DNA from: Paraburkholderia phenazinium
GTDB taxonomy: Bacteria; Pseudomonadota; Gammaproteobacteria; Burkholderiales; Burkholderiaceae
Assembly (NCBI RefSeq): GCF_900100735.1
Contig: NZ_FNCJ01000004.1
Span: forward strand, 312,019 to 376,018
Length of the DNA: 64,000 nt
Direction of reading: 5' to 3'
The notes under the pieces were generated by a model, which was given only the letters and a program-made list of their open reading frames with translations, had not been told where the DNA came from and did not search any database. The position numbers were made by a program, and so were the translations under genes. How positions within the stretch are numbered: the stretch's first letter is position 1; every line of letters begins with the position of its first letter. This document shows, piece by piece, positions 47,950-60,507 of this stretch.

Positions 47950-48459
47950 ATGAATAACGACAATGCGATGCTGCGCCGCGAGCGCACCCTGCTGGTTCTG
48001 CTTGCCCTGATCTGCGTTGCGCTGGTTGCCGGCGCGTTGTACATGCAATATGGCCTGCGCGAAGACCCCTGCCCGCTGTGCATCCTGCAGCGTTATTTCT
48101 TCCTGCTGATCGCAATTTTTGCGTTCCTCGGCGCGCGTTTCAATAGCTGGCGCGGCGTCAGGTTGCTCGAAACGCTGGCGGCCATCTCGGCGTTGGCCGG
48201 AATCGTGACGGCGGCAAGGCATGTTTACGTGCAGGCCAATCCGGGCTTTAGCTGCGGCTTCGATGCGCTGCAACCGGTAGTCGACAGCCTGCCGCCGGCT
48301 CACTGGCTGCCGGGCGTGTTCAAGGTCGCGGGGCTGTGCGAAACGGCTTATCCGCCGATTTTCGGCATTTCGCTGCCGGGTTGGTCGCTGATCGCCTTTA
48401 TCGTGGCGTTCGTGCCGCTGGCGCTGAGCCTCGTGCGCAACCGCCGCCGGATTGCCTGA
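47950..48459 (+). CDS. dsbB: Disulfide bond formation protein B
   Basis: A 169-residue four-helix inner-membrane oxidoreductase that re-oxidises DsbA and passes electrons to quinone. The first cysteine pair is Cys41/Cys44 in [13 protein letters not shown]. The second is Cys102 and Cys130, matching the E. coli spacing closely. Four hydrophobic helices are visible. It is not obviously linked to its neighbours. Confidence 0.94.
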   Translation: MNNDNAMLRRERTLLVLLALICVALVAGALYMQYGLREDPCPLCILQRYFFLLIAIFAFLGARFNSWRGVRLLETLAAISALAGIVTAARHVYVQANPGFSCGFDALQPVVDSLPPAHWLPGVFKVAGLCETAYPPIFGISLPGWSLIAFIVAFVPLALSLVRNRRRIA

Positions 48460-48922
48460 GTTCGGCGCGCGGCTGAACGGTTCTGGGTGGGGGCGCCGCG
48501 TCGGCCCCTCACTGCTCATTTTGCTCATTTCGAGACGCAGCAGCCTAAATACGAGAGATGCGGGCCCTAAAATCCGCGTCCCGTCGTTGTAAAAATCTCC
48601 CCTCGGTTTTACCCCCGTTTCGCGCCCATTACGCGTGGCAGTTCGCCCCTGACGCCTCGCACCGCGCCCCCAAGCTCCCCGCTACGCCCCACTCCGCGCG
48701 GCTCTGCGCACAATTCACCGCTCCCCCACCAGCCCCCGGCCGCTCTCCAGCCCGCCCACGCTCATGACCAGCCGCGAATAACCCGCATCACCCAAGGGAA
48801 ATCTTTTTGGGACGCGGGAGTGCTATCTTCGGATATGGATGGCGATCTACGTGCGCGAGGCCGGCTACGGCGCGACCCCATGCGTAACGCGCGCCCGGTC
48901 CGCAATGTCTTTCGGATTCGCC
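48460..48922. other. Gap upstream of xdhA
   Basis: About 460 bases, C-rich in the middle, presumably the xdh promoter and control region. I see no gene or clear operator. Frames reading into xdhA from 48839 lack coding character. Confidence 0.4.
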
Positions 48923-50467
48923 ATGACAACGCAAACCATCCGCTTCTATCACCGTGGCGCCGTCCGTGAGGTTCAGGACGTCCCGGCGACGCGCACCGTG
49001 CTGCAGCACCTGCGCGAAGACCTGCATTGCACGGGGACCAAGGAAGGTTGCGCGGAAGGCGATTGCGGCGCATGCACGGTCGTACTCGGCGAACTCGACG
49101 CCCACGGCGCACTCGCGCTCAAAGCCGTCAACGCCTGCATCCAGTTCCTGCCCACGCTCGACGGCCGGGCGCTCTTTAGCGTCGAGGACCTGCGCGCCGC
49201 CGATGGCGCGCTGCATCCGGCCCAGCAGGCGATGGTCGACTGTCACGGCTCGCAATGCGGCTTTTGCACACCCGGCTTCGTGATGTCGATGTGGGCGCTG
49301 TACGAGAACCAGCCGGCCGCCGCCGGCCTGCCCACCCGCGACGAGATCAATGCTGCGTTGTCCGGCAACCTGTGCCGCTGCACCGGCTACCGGCCGATCG
49401 TCGAAGCGGCGCAGAAGATGTTCGACTACGCCCACTATCCGCGCGTGCCGTTCGACCGTGCTGCCGTCGCCGAGGCGTTAGACGGGCTACAGCGCCGCGA
49501 CACCTTCGAATACCGCGCCCGCGATGTGCGCGGCAGTGCCTTCGGCACACCCACGTTCTACGCACCCGTTACACTCGACGCCTTCGCGGCGCTGCGCGCC
49601 AAGCATCCGCACGCGCGCATCCTCGCCGGCAGCACCGATGTCGGCTTGTGGGTCACCAAGCAGTTCCGCGACCTCGGCGACATCCTGTACCTCGGCAACG
49701 TGGCCGAACTGAAAGGCATCGAACGCGACGCGCAGACTCTGACAATCGGCGCTGCCGTCACGCTGGAAGACGCCTATGCCGCGCTCGCCGTCGACTACCC
49801 GGAACTCGCCGAGCTCTGGACCCGTTTCGCGTCGCTGCCGATCCGCAATGCGGGCACGCTCGGCGGCAACGTCGCCAACGGCTCGCCGATCGGCGATTCG
49901 ATGCCGGCGCTGCTGGCGCTCGGCGCCGAGGTCGTGCTGCGGCATGGCGCCAAAACGCGCATGCTGCCGCTCGATGCGTTTTATCTCGGCTATCAGAAGA
50001 CCGCGCTCGCCGCCGGCGAATTCGTCGCGGCGATTCGCGTGCCGCGTCCGGCGCCCGATCTGCGCTTTCGCACTTATAAGGTCTCGAAGCGTTACGATCA
50101 GGACATCTCGGCGGTCTGCGCCGCGTTCGCTCTGCGCATCGCGAACGGCACGATCGTCGAAGCGCGCCTCGCCTTCGGCGGCATGGCGGCGACGCCAAAG
50201 CGCGCCGCCCATGCCGAAGCCGCGCTGACCGGCGCCGCCTGGGACGACACGGCGACCCAGCGCGCCATGGAGGCCCTCGCCGCCGACTATCAGCCGCTCA
50301 CCGACATGCGTGCGTCGAGCGCCTATCGATTGAAGGTCGCGCGCAATCTGCTGCGGCGCTTCCAGTTGGAAACGCGCGATCACGCGCCGCTCGCCCTGTT
50401 CGACGTCAATGCCTTCGCATTCGAAGCCGGCGTGGCGGACACGGCGCCCGCGCAGGAGCCGCTGTGA
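48923..50467 (+). CDS. xdhA: Xanthine dehydrogenase small subunit (2Fe-2S, FAD)
   Basis: A 514-residue electron-transfer subunit. It has two [2Fe-2S] domains, the ferredoxin type in CTGTKEGCAEGDCGACTVVLG (split around residue 37-57) and the helical type with CGFCTPGF and GNLCRCTGYRPI. From about 195 comes the FAD domain (HPHARILAGSTDVGLWV; NAGTLGGNVANGSPIGD). Electrons from xanthine oxidation pass to NAD+. ATG 48923 (MTTQTIRFY) starts the ferredoxin fold; ATG 48905 is possible. The stop overlaps the xdhB start. Confidence 0.95.
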   Translation: MTTQTIRFYHRGAVREVQDVPATRTVLQHLREDLHCTGTKEGCAEGDCGACTVVLGELDAHGALALKAVNACIQFLPTLDGRALFSVEDLRAADGALHPAQQAMVDCHGSQCGFCTPGFVMSMWALYENQPAAAGLPTRDEINAALSGNLCRCTGYRPIVEAAQKMFDYAHYPRVPFDRAAVAEALDGLQRRDTFEYRARDVRGSAFGTPTFYAPVTLDAFAALRAKHPHARILAGSTDVGLWVTKQFRDLGDILYLGNVAELKGIERDAQTLTIGAAVTLEDAYAALAVDYPELAELWTRFASLPIRNAGTLGGNVANGSPIGDSMPALLALGAEVVLRHGAKTRMLPLDAFYLGYQKTALAAGEFVAAIRVPRPAPDLRFRTYKVSKRYDQDISAVCAAFALRIANGTIVEARLAFGGMAATPKRAAHAEAALTGAAWDDTATQRAMEALAADYQPLTDMRASSAYRLKVARNLLRRFQLETRDHAPLALFDVNAFAFEAGVADTAPAQEPL

Positions 50468-52884
50468 TGAACCAGCAAACCGATGCTTTCATCCGACATG
50501 CCGCCGATCGCGCGGGGACCGCCACCATCGGCACGCCCTTGCCGCACGAGTCCGCCACGCTGCATGTGAGCGGCGAAGCGGCCTATACCGACGACCTGCC
50601 GGAACTCCAGAGCACGCTGCACGCAGCGCTCGGACTGTCACGCCATGCCCATGCGCGAATCGTCTCGCTCGATCTGAGCGCGGTGCGCAACGCCCCGGGC
50701 GTGATCGCGGTGCTAAGCGCCGCCGACATCCCCGGTGAGAACAACTGCGGCCCGGTGCTGCACGACGATCCGATTCTGGCCGACGGCGAAGTGCTGTATC
50801 TCGGCCAACCGGTGTTCGCGGTGATCGCCGAAAGTCACGAACTCGCGCGACGCGCCGCGGCGCTCGCGAAAAGCGACGACGTGGTCCGCTATGAACCCCT
50901 GGAAGTCGTGCTGACGCCGGCCGAAGCCAAGGCGAAAAAGCAGTTCGTCCTACCGCCGCTGCATCTGAAGCGCGGCGAGCCTGCCGCGAAAATCGCCGCC
51001 GCCCCGCACCAGATCCAGGGCAGCTTCGAAGTGGGCGGTCAGGAACAGTTCTATCTCGAAGGGCAAGTCGCCTACGCGATCCCCAAAGAGATGGACAGCA
51101 TGCTCGTCTACAGTTCGACGCAGCACCCGAGCGAAATGCAGCAGGTGGTCGCGCATATGCTCGACTGGCCAGCGCATAGCGTCGTATGCGAATGCCGGCG
51201 CATGGGCGGCGGCTTCGGCGGCAAGGAATCTCAATCGGCGCTGTTCGCCTGCGTCGCGGCGCTCGCCGCGCAGTTGCTGAAGCGCCCGGTGAAAGTGCGC
51301 GCCGATCGCGACGACGATTTCATGATCACCGGCAAGCGTCACGACGCCGTCTACGAATACGAAGCCGGTTTCGACGAGACCGGCCGCATTCTCGGCGCGC
51401 GTGTCGAGATCGCACTGCGCGCGGGCTATTCGGCAGACCTCTCCGGCGCTGTGGCCACGCGCGCCGTCTGCCACTTCGACAACGCGTATTACCTGTCCGA
51501 CGTGGAAATCCTCGCGCTGTGCTGCAAGACCAATACGCAGTCGAACACTGCGTTTCGCGGTTTTGGCGGCCCGCAGGGCGCGCTCGTGATGGAAGTGATG
51601 CTCGACAGCATCGCCCGGCAACTGCAGTGCGATCCGCTCGATGTGCGGCTCGCCAATTACTACGGCATCGGCGAACGCGACGTGACGCCGTATGGTCAGC
51701 GCGTCGAAGACAATGTGATTGCGCCGCTCACCGATGAACTGCTTGCTACCAGCGACTATCGCGCGCGCCGCGCGGCACTGGCCGCATACAACGCCACGAG
51801 TCCGGTGCTCAAGCGCGGCATCGCCTTCTCGCCGGTGAAGTTCGGCATCTCGTTCAACGTGCCCTTCCTTAATCAGGCCGGCGCGCTCGTGCATGTCTAT
51901 AAGGACGGCTCGATCCTCGTCAATCACGGCGGCACCGAGATGGGCCAGGGGCTGAACACGAAGGTCGCCCAGGTGGTCGCCAACGAACTCGGCGTGCCGC
52001 TCTCGCGGGTGCGCGCTACGGCGACGGACACCTCCAAGGTGGCGAACACCTCGGCTACAGCGGCCTCCACCGGCAGCGATCTAAACGGCAAAGCGGCCGA
52101 AGCGGCGGCGCGCACGATCCGTGACCGGCTGGCCGTGTTGGCTGCCAAAGAACTCGGCGGCGAACCCGAGGCCGTGCAGTTCAAGGACAGCATGGTGCAT
52201 GCGAACGGCGTCGCGATGCCGTTCGCGCACCTCGTCAACGCCGCGTATCTGGCCCGTGTGCAGTTGTGGTCCGACGGTTTCTACACCACGCCCAAGGTGC
52301 ACTGGGACGCGAAGAAGCTGACCGGTCACCCGTTCTACTATTTTGCCTATGGTGCTGCGGTATCCGAGGTGGTGGTGGATACGCTCACCGGCGAGTGGAA
52401 ACTGGTGCGCGCGGACGTGCTGCACGACGCCGGGCAATCGATCAACCCGGCCATCGATCTCGGCCAGGTCGAAGGCGGCTTCATCCAGGGCATGGGCTGG
52501 CTCACCACCGAGGAACTCTGGTGGAACCGCGAGGGTCGATTGATGACGCACGCGCCATCGACGTACAAGATCCCGGCGGTCAGCGATACCCCCGCGGCCT
52601 TTCACGTACAGTTGTATCGCAACGAGAACGCGGAGCCGACAGTGTTCCGCTCGAAGGCGGTCGGCGAGCCGCCGCTGTTGCTGCCGTTCTCGGTGTTTCT
52701 GGCGATCCGCGATGCGGTTGCTGCAAGCGCGCCCGAGGCACGTCAGGCGCCGCCCTTGCGCGCACCGGCGACGCCCGAGGCGATTCTGGACGCGCTGGAA
52801 GCCATGCAGCCCGTGTTGCAGCCGGCTCCTGCGGCGAGCGCGACTCCGTCGAACGCCCCAGCCAGCATCGACACCGCCACATGA
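50467..52884 (+). CDS. xdhB: Xanthine dehydrogenase large subunit (molybdopterin)
   Basis: An 805-residue molybdenum subunit that hydroxylates hypoxanthine to xanthine and xanthine to urate. MGGGFGGKESQ is the cofactor loop, FRGFGGPQGALVMEVMLD the next, and AVGEPPLLLPFS carries the catalytic Glu. The start ATG 50467 overlaps the xdhA stop (TGATG), indicating coupling; a GTG one codon earlier is in frame. The tail after about 770 is Ala/Pro-rich. Confidence 0.95.
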   Translation: MNQQTDAFIRHAADRAGTATIGTPLPHESATLHVSGEAAYTDDLPELQSTLHAALGLSRHAHARIVSLDLSAVRNAPGVIAVLSAADIPGENNCGPVLHDDPILADGEVLYLGQPVFAVIAESHELARRAAALAKSDDVVRYEPLEVVLTPAEAKAKKQFVLPPLHLKRGEPAAKIAAAPHQIQGSFEVGGQEQFYLEGQVAYAIPKEMDSMLVYSSTQHPSEMQQVVAHMLDWPAHSVVCECRRMGGGFGGKESQSALFACVAALAAQLLKRPVKVRADRDDDFMITGKRHDAVYEYEAGFDETGRILGARVEIALRAGYSADLSGAVATRAVCHFDNAYYLSDVEILALCCKTNTQSNTAFRGFGGPQGALVMEVMLDSIARQLQCDPLDVRLANYYGIGERDVTPYGQRVEDNVIAPLTDELLATSDYRARRAALAAYNATSPVLKRGIAFSPVKFGISFNVPFLNQAGALVHVYKDGSILVNHGGTEMGQGLNTKVAQVVANELGVPLSRVRATATDTSKVANTSATAASTGSDLNGKAAEAAARTIRDRLAVLAAKELGGEPEAVQFKDSMVHANGVAMPFAHLVNAAYLARVQLWSDGFYTTPKVHWDAKKLTGHPFYYFAYGAAVSEVVVDTLTGEWKLVRADVLHDAGQSINPAIDLGQVEGGFIQGMGWLTTEELWWNREGRLMTHAPSTYKIPAVSDTPAAFHVQLYRNENAEPTVFRSKAVGEPPLLLPFSVFLAIRDAVAASAPEARQAPPLRAPATPEAILDALEAMQPVLQPAPAASATPSNAPASIDTAT

Positions 52885-52974
52885 TTTTTCAAGGGCTGCG
52901 CGACACGAACGCGCCGCACCACGCTTAACCGGCTGCACGGACACCCCGCGCGGCCATAGATGGAGAACCGCCGG

Positions 52975-55102
<2,128 letters not shown>

Positions 55103-55207
55103 GCGGCGCGCCTGCGACTGACCAATAGGAACGGTGCGCGTTGCAATTCAAGCGCGCCGTCACCTGCGCCCCCCCTACATTCCCATATAACGGAGACGGT
55201 TTTTCCC

Positions 55208-56563
55208 ATGACTCACTCGGCACAATCGCCACAATCGGCATTCCGCGCACAACTGCTGACGTTCAACGGCGATCCGGCGCAATCGTCCAATGCGGCGGTC
55301 TTCAATGAAGACGGCCTGCTGATCGTCGAAGACGGCCACGTCGTTGCGGCAGGCGCGTATGCGGCGCTAGCGGCGCAGCTCGCCCCCGGCACACAGGTAC
55401 AGGACATGCGCGACAAGCTGATCGTGCCGGGCTTCATCGACACCCACATCCACTATCCGCAGACGGATATGATCGCTTCGCCCGCGCCCGGTCTGCTGCC
55501 GTGGCTCGACACGTACACGTTCCCGACCGAGCGCCGCTTCACCGATCCGGCCTATGCTCAGGACACCGCCAGCTTCTTCGTCGAAGAACTGCTCGCCTGC
55601 GGCACGACCACGGCGCTGGTGTATTGCACGGTCCATAAGGAATCGGCCGACGCGCTGTTTACCGAAAGCGAAGCACGCAACCTGCGCATGGTCGCGGGCA
55701 AGGTGCTGATGGACCGCAACTGCCCCGAGTTCCTGCGCGACACCGCCCAGTCGGGCTACGACGACAGCGCCGAGCTGATCGGCCGCTGGCACAACCGCGG
55801 GCGCCAGATGTATGCGCTCACGCCGCGTTTCGCACCGACCTCGACCGAAGCCCAGCTCGAAGCCTGCGGCGTGCTGGCGCGCCAGCATCCGGATATCTTC
55901 ATCCAGAGCCACGTCGCCGAAAACACCGACGAAGTGAAGTGGGTGGCCGACCTGTTCCCGGGCCACCGCAGCTATCTGGACATCTACGACCACTACGGCT
56001 TGCTGCGCCGCCGCGCGGTGTACGGCCACTGCATCTACCTGGACGAGGAAGACCGCAAGCGCATGGCGCAGACTGGCACAGTCGCTTCGCACTGCCCGAC
56101 TTCGAACCTGTTCCTCGGCAGCGGCCTGTTCGACTTCGACAAAGCCGACGAGGCCGGCATGCCGATCGCGCTCGCCACCGACGTCGGCGGCGGCACCTCG
56201 TTCTCGATGCTGCAGACCATGAACGAAGCGCACAAGGTGGCGCGCCTCACCGGTCATCACCTCACCGCCACACGGATGTTCTGGCTTGCCACAGCTGGCG
56301 CAGCCGTTGCGCTCGACCTGGCGGACAAGGTCGGCACGCTCGCGCCGAAGTCGGAGGCGGATTTCGTCGTGCTCGATCCGCAGGCGACGCCGCTGCTCGC
56401 GCGCCGCACCGCGCGCACCGAGTCGCTCGAAGAGCTGCTGTTCGCCTTTGCGCTGCTCGGCGACGACCGCGCGATCTTCGAAACCTACGCGGCCGGCATG
56501 CGCGTGCATCAACGCGAAGCGGCGCGCCAGCACGCCACCCGCAAGGCGAAAATTGCCGCCTAA
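55208..56563 (+). CDS. guaD: Guanine deaminase
   Basis: A 451-residue zinc amidohydrolase that deaminates guanine to xanthine. The zinc ligands start with His80/His82 in FIDTHIHYPQTD. The substrate region is APGLLPWLDTYTFPTERRF, followed by SHVAENTDEVKWV, YGHCIYLDEED and HCPTSNLFLGSG, all of the GuaD family. It follows the adenine deaminase by about 105 bases. The product is the substrate of XdhAB. Confidence 0.95.
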   Translation: MTHSAQSPQSAFRAQLLTFNGDPAQSSNAAVFNEDGLLIVEDGHVVAAGAYAALAAQLAPGTQVQDMRDKLIVPGFIDTHIHYPQTDMIASPAPGLLPWLDTYTFPTERRFTDPAYAQDTASFFVEELLACGTTTALVYCTVHKESADALFTESEARNLRMVAGKVLMDRNCPEFLRDTAQSGYDDSAELIGRWHNRGRQMYALTPRFAPTSTEAQLEACGVLARQHPDIFIQSHVAENTDEVKWVADLFPGHRSYLDIYDHYGLLRRRAVYGHCIYLDEEDRKRMAQTGTVASHCPTSNLFLGSGLFDFDKADEAGMPIALATDVGGGTSFSMLQTMNEAHKVARLTGHHLTATRMFWLATAGAAVALDLADKVGTLAPKSEADFVVLDPQATPLLARRTARTESLEELLFAFALLGDDRAIFETYAAGMRVHQREAARQHATRKAKIAA

Positions 56564-56653
56564 GTGCTGCCGACCTCCCGCCTGAACGCCGTCTGAACGC
56601 GCCTGCGGGACGCGTCGAAGACGGAACTCACCACGTCTATCTCAGTTGTACGC

Positions 56654-56692
56654 AAAACGGCCCGGCAGGTTATCCCTGCCGGGCCGTTCTGT
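56654..56692. terminator. Bidirectional terminator
   Basis: A 14-base-pair stem AACGGCCCGGCAGG and complement with a five-base loop, between convergent guaD and the DUF4136 gene. The T run is weak. Confidence 0.82.
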
Positions 56693-56740
56693 TTGCGTCC
56701 TTGGACGCGGTCGGCGCTCAGCACTCGACCACTTCTCGCG

Positions 56741-57430
56741 TTACTGCACGGCGGTCGGCGTCGAGGCCGGCAGCACCGGCGCCGGAGCACCCGCAGCCTC
56801 GTTCGACACCCCGGCGTTCTTGTCCACCGGCATCTTGACCGTGCGCACCGCACCGTTGCCCAGCGGGAAGTCGGCCAGCGCACTGCGCGCCAGATACGGC
56901 ATGGCGCGCACCAGCGACTGTTCGTCACCGGCGTTACGCGCCAACACGTTGTAGACCTCCTTGCCGCTCGTACGCTCCGTGATGCGGATGCCGAGCGTAT
57001 GCGTGAACACCGGATACGCCTGAGTCACATAGGCAGGCGGGAACGGCCCAAACGGCCCCCAGGGGTCCAGCGGGCGGCCCCAGTACGGTCCCGGCCACGG
57101 ACTGCTGTAAAACGCCGGCTGGCTCACGCTCACCGTATCGGTCTTGGTACCGTACGACAGGCCGACCAGGTAATGCGCCTGCTGCGGGTCGACCTGCCTG
57201 AAGGCGTGGGTCGCCAGTTCGTTGGCGACCAGCAGTTCGTAAGTGGCCTGCTCCAGGCTGTTCTGCTGCGCTGCGCCGCGCGTAAACGCATAAGTGCGGC
57301 TGGCGTCGTTGCCGCTCCAGTCCGAGAACGCCGTCACTTGGGTCGTCACATAAGTGGTACAGCCGGACAGCACTGCTGCCAGCGCCACCAGCATGAGCAT
57401 GGCGCGCCGGGTCCAACGGTCTGATTTCAT
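56741..57430 (-). CDS. DUF4136 lipoprotein
   Basis: A 229-residue lipoprotein: signal peptide with lipobox LSGC (Cys24), then a DUF4136 domain (SRTYAFTRG, YLVGLSYGTKT), a glycine/proline/tryptophan-rich middle (YWGRPLDPWGPFGPFPPAY), and a C-terminal part with ALADFPLGNGAV. It is probably anchored in the outer membrane. Function unknown. ATG 57430 has GAGGAAG upstream; ATG 57442 is possible. It is divergent from pepN. Confidence 0.82.
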   Translation of the reverse strand: MKSDRWTRRAMLMLVALAAVLSGCTTYVTTQVTAFSDWSGNDASRTYAFTRGAAQQNSLEQATYELLVANELATHAFRQVDPQQAHYLVGLSYGTKTDTVSVSQPAFYSSPWPGPYWGRPLDPWGPFGPFPPAYVTQAYPVFTHTLGIRITERTSGKEVYNVLARNAGDEQSLVRAMPYLARSALADFPLGNGAVRTVKMPVDKNAGVSNEAAGAPAPVLPASTPTAVQ

Positions 57431-57611
57431 GGTCTTCCTCATCCTTACGTGTTGTCGCCGCACGCAACTGCGGCGGCCCGATCATACGCTGACCTGGCCC
57501 TTAGGCAAAAAGTTCGACCCGCAGAGGGCGCCGGGCTTTGTACAATGGTCCGACATACCGGTGCGCACTGGATGCGCGGCCGGCTTTAGACCCTATTCTT
57601 ACAAAATTGCC

Positions 57612-60305
57612 ATGGCTGATACCGCAACACCTCCAGTGATCCGCCGCGCCGACTACGCGCCGCCCGCCTTTCTGATCGAAACGGTCAACCTCGAATTCGA
57701 TCTGGTTCCCGAACGCACGGTCGTCAAGAACACGATGCGCGTGCGCCGCAACCCGGACGCCGCCCATGCGGCGCACCTCGAACTGGTCGGCGAGCGGCTC
57801 GAATTCGTCAGCGCCGCCATCGACGGCGCCCCGTACACCGCCGTGCGCGCGCATGAGCACGGGCTGACGGTAGAGAACGTGCCGGACGCCTTCGAACTGA
57901 CGCTCACCAACACCTGCAACCCCGCTGAAAACACTACGCTGTCGGGCCTCTACGTGTCCAGCGGCAACTTCTTCACCCAGTGCGAGGCCGAAGGCTTTCA
58001 CAGCATCACCTACTTCCTCGACCGCCCGGACGTGATGGCCACCTACACGGTCACGCTGCGCGCAGACAAGGCGGCGTACCCGGTGCTACTCTCCAACGGC
58101 AACCTGCTCGAGGAAGGCGAGTTGCCCGACGGCCGCCATTTTGCCCGCTGGGAAGACCCGTTCCGCAAGCCCTGCTACTTGTTCGCGCTCGTGGCGGGCA
58201 AGCTGGTGCGTGTCGAAGAACGTGTGAAGAGCGGCTCCGGCAAGGAAAAGCTGCTGCAAGTGTGGGTCGAACCGCACGACCTCGACAAGACCCGTCACGC
58301 GATGGACTCGCTGATCCACTCGATCCGCTGGGACGAGGAGCGCTTCGGGCTGGAACTGGATCTGGACCGCTTCATGATCGTCGCCGTGAGCGACTTCAAC
58401 ATGGGCGCGATGGAGAACAAAGGGCTCAACATCTTCAACACGAAGTACGTGCTGGCGAACCCCGAAACAGCGAGCGACACCGATTTTGCCAATATCGAAG
58501 CGGTGGTCGGCCACGAGTATTTCCACAACTGGACCGGCAACCGCGTGACCTGCCGCGACTGGTTCCAGTTGAGCCTGAAGGAAGGCCTGACGGTGTTCCG
58601 CGACCAGGAATTCTCCGCCGACATGGCCGGCGGCGCGACCGATGAAGCCGCGCGCGCCACCAAGCGGATCGAGGACGTGCGGGTGCTGCGCCAGATGCAG
58701 TTCGCCGAGGACGCCGGTCCGATGGCGCATCCGGTGCGCCCGGAAAGCTATGTCGAGATCAACAACTTCTACACGATGACCGTGTATGAGAAGGGCTCGG
58801 AAGTCGTGCGGATGTATCAGACGCTGTTCGGCCGCGAAGGCTTCCGCAAGGGCATGGACCTGTACTTCAAGCGCCACGACGGCCAGGCGGTGACCTGCGA
58901 CGACTTCCGCCACGCGATGGCGGACGCGAACGGGCGCGATCTTGCCCAGTTCGAGCGCTGGTATAGCCAGGCCGGCACGCCGCGCGTCACCGTCAAGACC
59001 GATTACGACGCCGCGCAACGCAGCTACCGCGTAACGCTCACGCAAGGCTATGGCGATGCCGCCCCGGCCGCCCGTGAGACGCAAAAGGGTCCGCTGCTGA
59101 TTCCGTTCGCCATCGGCCTGATCGGCAAGGACGGCGCGGATCTGCCGCTGCGCCTCGAAGGCGAAGCGAGCGCTGCGCCCGGCACCACGCGCGTGCTCGA
59201 ATTCACGCAGACCGAGCAGACCTTCACTTTCATCGATGTCGCGCAAGAGCCGCTGCCGTCGCTGCTGCGCAATTTCTCGGCGCCGGTGATCGTCGAATAC
59301 GACTACACCGCCGACGAGCTGGCCTTCCTGCTGGCGCACGACAGCGATCCGTTCAACCGTTGGGAGGCCGGTCAACGCCTTGCGACGCGGGAACTGCTTG
59401 CGCTGGCCGGGCGCGCCGCGACCGGTGTGCCGCTGCAACTGGACGATTCGATAGTTGCCGCGTTCGCGCGCGTGCTGACCGATGAGTCGCTCTCGCCGGC
59501 GTTCCGTGAACTGGCGCTGATCCTGCCGTCGGAAGCCTATCTGGCTGAGCAGATGGCCGAATCGAATCCGGCTGCGGTGCATACCGCCCGCCAGTTCGTG
59601 CGCAATCGCCTCGCCACGGCGCTCAAGAACGAATGGCTCGCCATCTACGAGCAGCACCACACGCCGGGCGAGTACGAAGCCACGCCGACGGCAAGCGGTC
59701 ATCGCGCGCTGAAGAATCTGGCGCTGTCTTACCTCGCCGAACTGGACAACCCGGCTGACGCAGTGCGGCTCGCCTCCGCGCAATACGCGGCCGCCAACAA
59801 CATGACCGACCGCTCGGCCGCCCTGTTCGCCCTGCTCAACGCAGCGGCAACGGGCGGCGGCAAAGAAGCGCAGGACGCGCTCGACGACTTCTACCGCCGC
59901 TTCGAGAACGAGCCGCTCGTAATCGACAAGTGGTTCGCCATGCAGGCTGCGCAGCGCGGCACCGCGCAGCGGCCGGTGATCGAGATCGTGCGCAAGCTGA
60001 TGGCGCATCCGGCGTTCAACCTGAAGAACCCGAACCGCGCGCGTTCGCTGATTTTCAGCTTCTGCGCGGCCAACCCGGCCCAGTTCCATGCTGAAGACGG
60101 TTCGGGTTATGCGTTCTGGGCCGAGCAGGTGATCGCGCTCGACGCACTGAATCCGCAAGTCGCTGCGCGTCTGGCTCGCTCGCTGGAGCTGTGGCGGCGC
60201 TTCACGCCCAAGCTGCGCGACGGCATGCGCGCGGCGCTGGAGAAAGTGGCAGGCCAGGTGAAATCTCGCGATGTGCGGGAGATCGTGCAAAAGGCGCTAG
60301 GCTGA
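57612..60305 (+). CDS. pepN: Aminopeptidase N
   Basis: An 897-residue zinc metallopeptidase of family M1 that removes N-terminal residues from peptides in the cytoplasm. GAMENKGLNIF is the exopeptidase substrate motif. The zinc site HEYFHNW starts at His301 with the third ligand Glu in LKEGLTVFRDQEF. The length and the C-terminal helical domain match E. coli PepN. ATG 57612 is the family start; the longer frame runs back across a divergent promoter. Confidence 0.96.
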   Translation: MADTATPPVIRRADYAPPAFLIETVNLEFDLVPERTVVKNTMRVRRNPDAAHAAHLELVGERLEFVSAAIDGAPYTAVRAHEHGLTVENVPDAFELTLTNTCNPAENTTLSGLYVSSGNFFTQCEAEGFHSITYFLDRPDVMATYTVTLRADKAAYPVLLSNGNLLEEGELPDGRHFARWEDPFRKPCYLFALVAGKLVRVEERVKSGSGKEKLLQVWVEPHDLDKTRHAMDSLIHSIRWDEERFGLELDLDRFMIVAVSDFNMGAMENKGLNIFNTKYVLANPETASDTDFANIEAVVGHEYFHNWTGNRVTCRDWFQLSLKEGLTVFRDQEFSADMAGGATDEAARATKRIEDVRVLRQMQFAEDAGPMAHPVRPESYVEINNFYTMTVYEKGSEVVRMYQTLFGREGFRKGMDLYFKRHDGQAVTCDDFRHAMADANGRDLAQFERWYSQAGTPRVTVKTDYDAAQRSYRVTLTQGYGDAAPAARETQKGPLLIPFAIGLIGKDGADLPLRLEGEASAAPGTTRVLEFTQTEQTFTFIDVAQEPLPSLLRNFSAPVIVEYDYTADELAFLLAHDSDPFNRWEAGQRLATRELLALAGRAATGVPLQLDDSIVAAFARVLTDESLSPAFRELALILPSEAYLAEQMAESNPAAVHTARQFVRNRLATALKNEWLAIYEQHHTPGEYEATPTASGHRALKNLALSYLAELDNPADAVRLASAQYAAANNMTDRSAALFALLNAAATGGGKEAQDALDDFYRRFENEPLVIDKWFAMQAAQRGTAQRPVIEIVRKLMAHPAFNLKNPNRARSLIFSFCAANPAQFHAEDGSGYAFWAEQVIALDALNPQVAARLARSLELWRRFTPKLRDGMRAALEKVAGQVKSRDVREIVQKALG

Positions 60306-60329
60306 TTTTAGGCGGCGCTTTGGTGTAGG

Positions 60330-60360
60330 AAAAAGCCGGCACTTGTTGCCGGCTTTTTTT
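60330..60360 (+). terminator. Terminator after pepN
   Basis: GCCGGCA/TGCCGGC stem, five-base loop, seven T. Confidence 0.92.
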
Positions 60361-60453
60361 GTCTGCAGCGCGCGTACAAGCCTTCAGGATAAGGGTCTGT
60401 AGGAATTAGTTAGCCATCCGGATGACTTTTTAAGTCTTCTCAACGGGATCAAA

Positions 60454-60480
60454 GTAAACCCCTCTTCTCCAATGGTTTAC
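60454..60480. promoter_or_regulatory. Inverted repeat upstream of higBA
   Basis: GTAAACC and GGTTTAC, centres 20 bases apart (about two helical turns), 30 or so bases before the higB coding frame. It could bind HigA, which usually represses its own operon. Confidence 0.4.
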
Positions 60481-60507
60481 GTTTAACGCGACGCGTTATA
60501 TCGTCCC

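Noticed and set aside
58086..60290. A 734-codon minus-strand open frame opposite pepN
   Set aside because: PepN is complete on the plus strand with its zinc and GAMEN motifs; the antisense frame is an artefact of codon bias.
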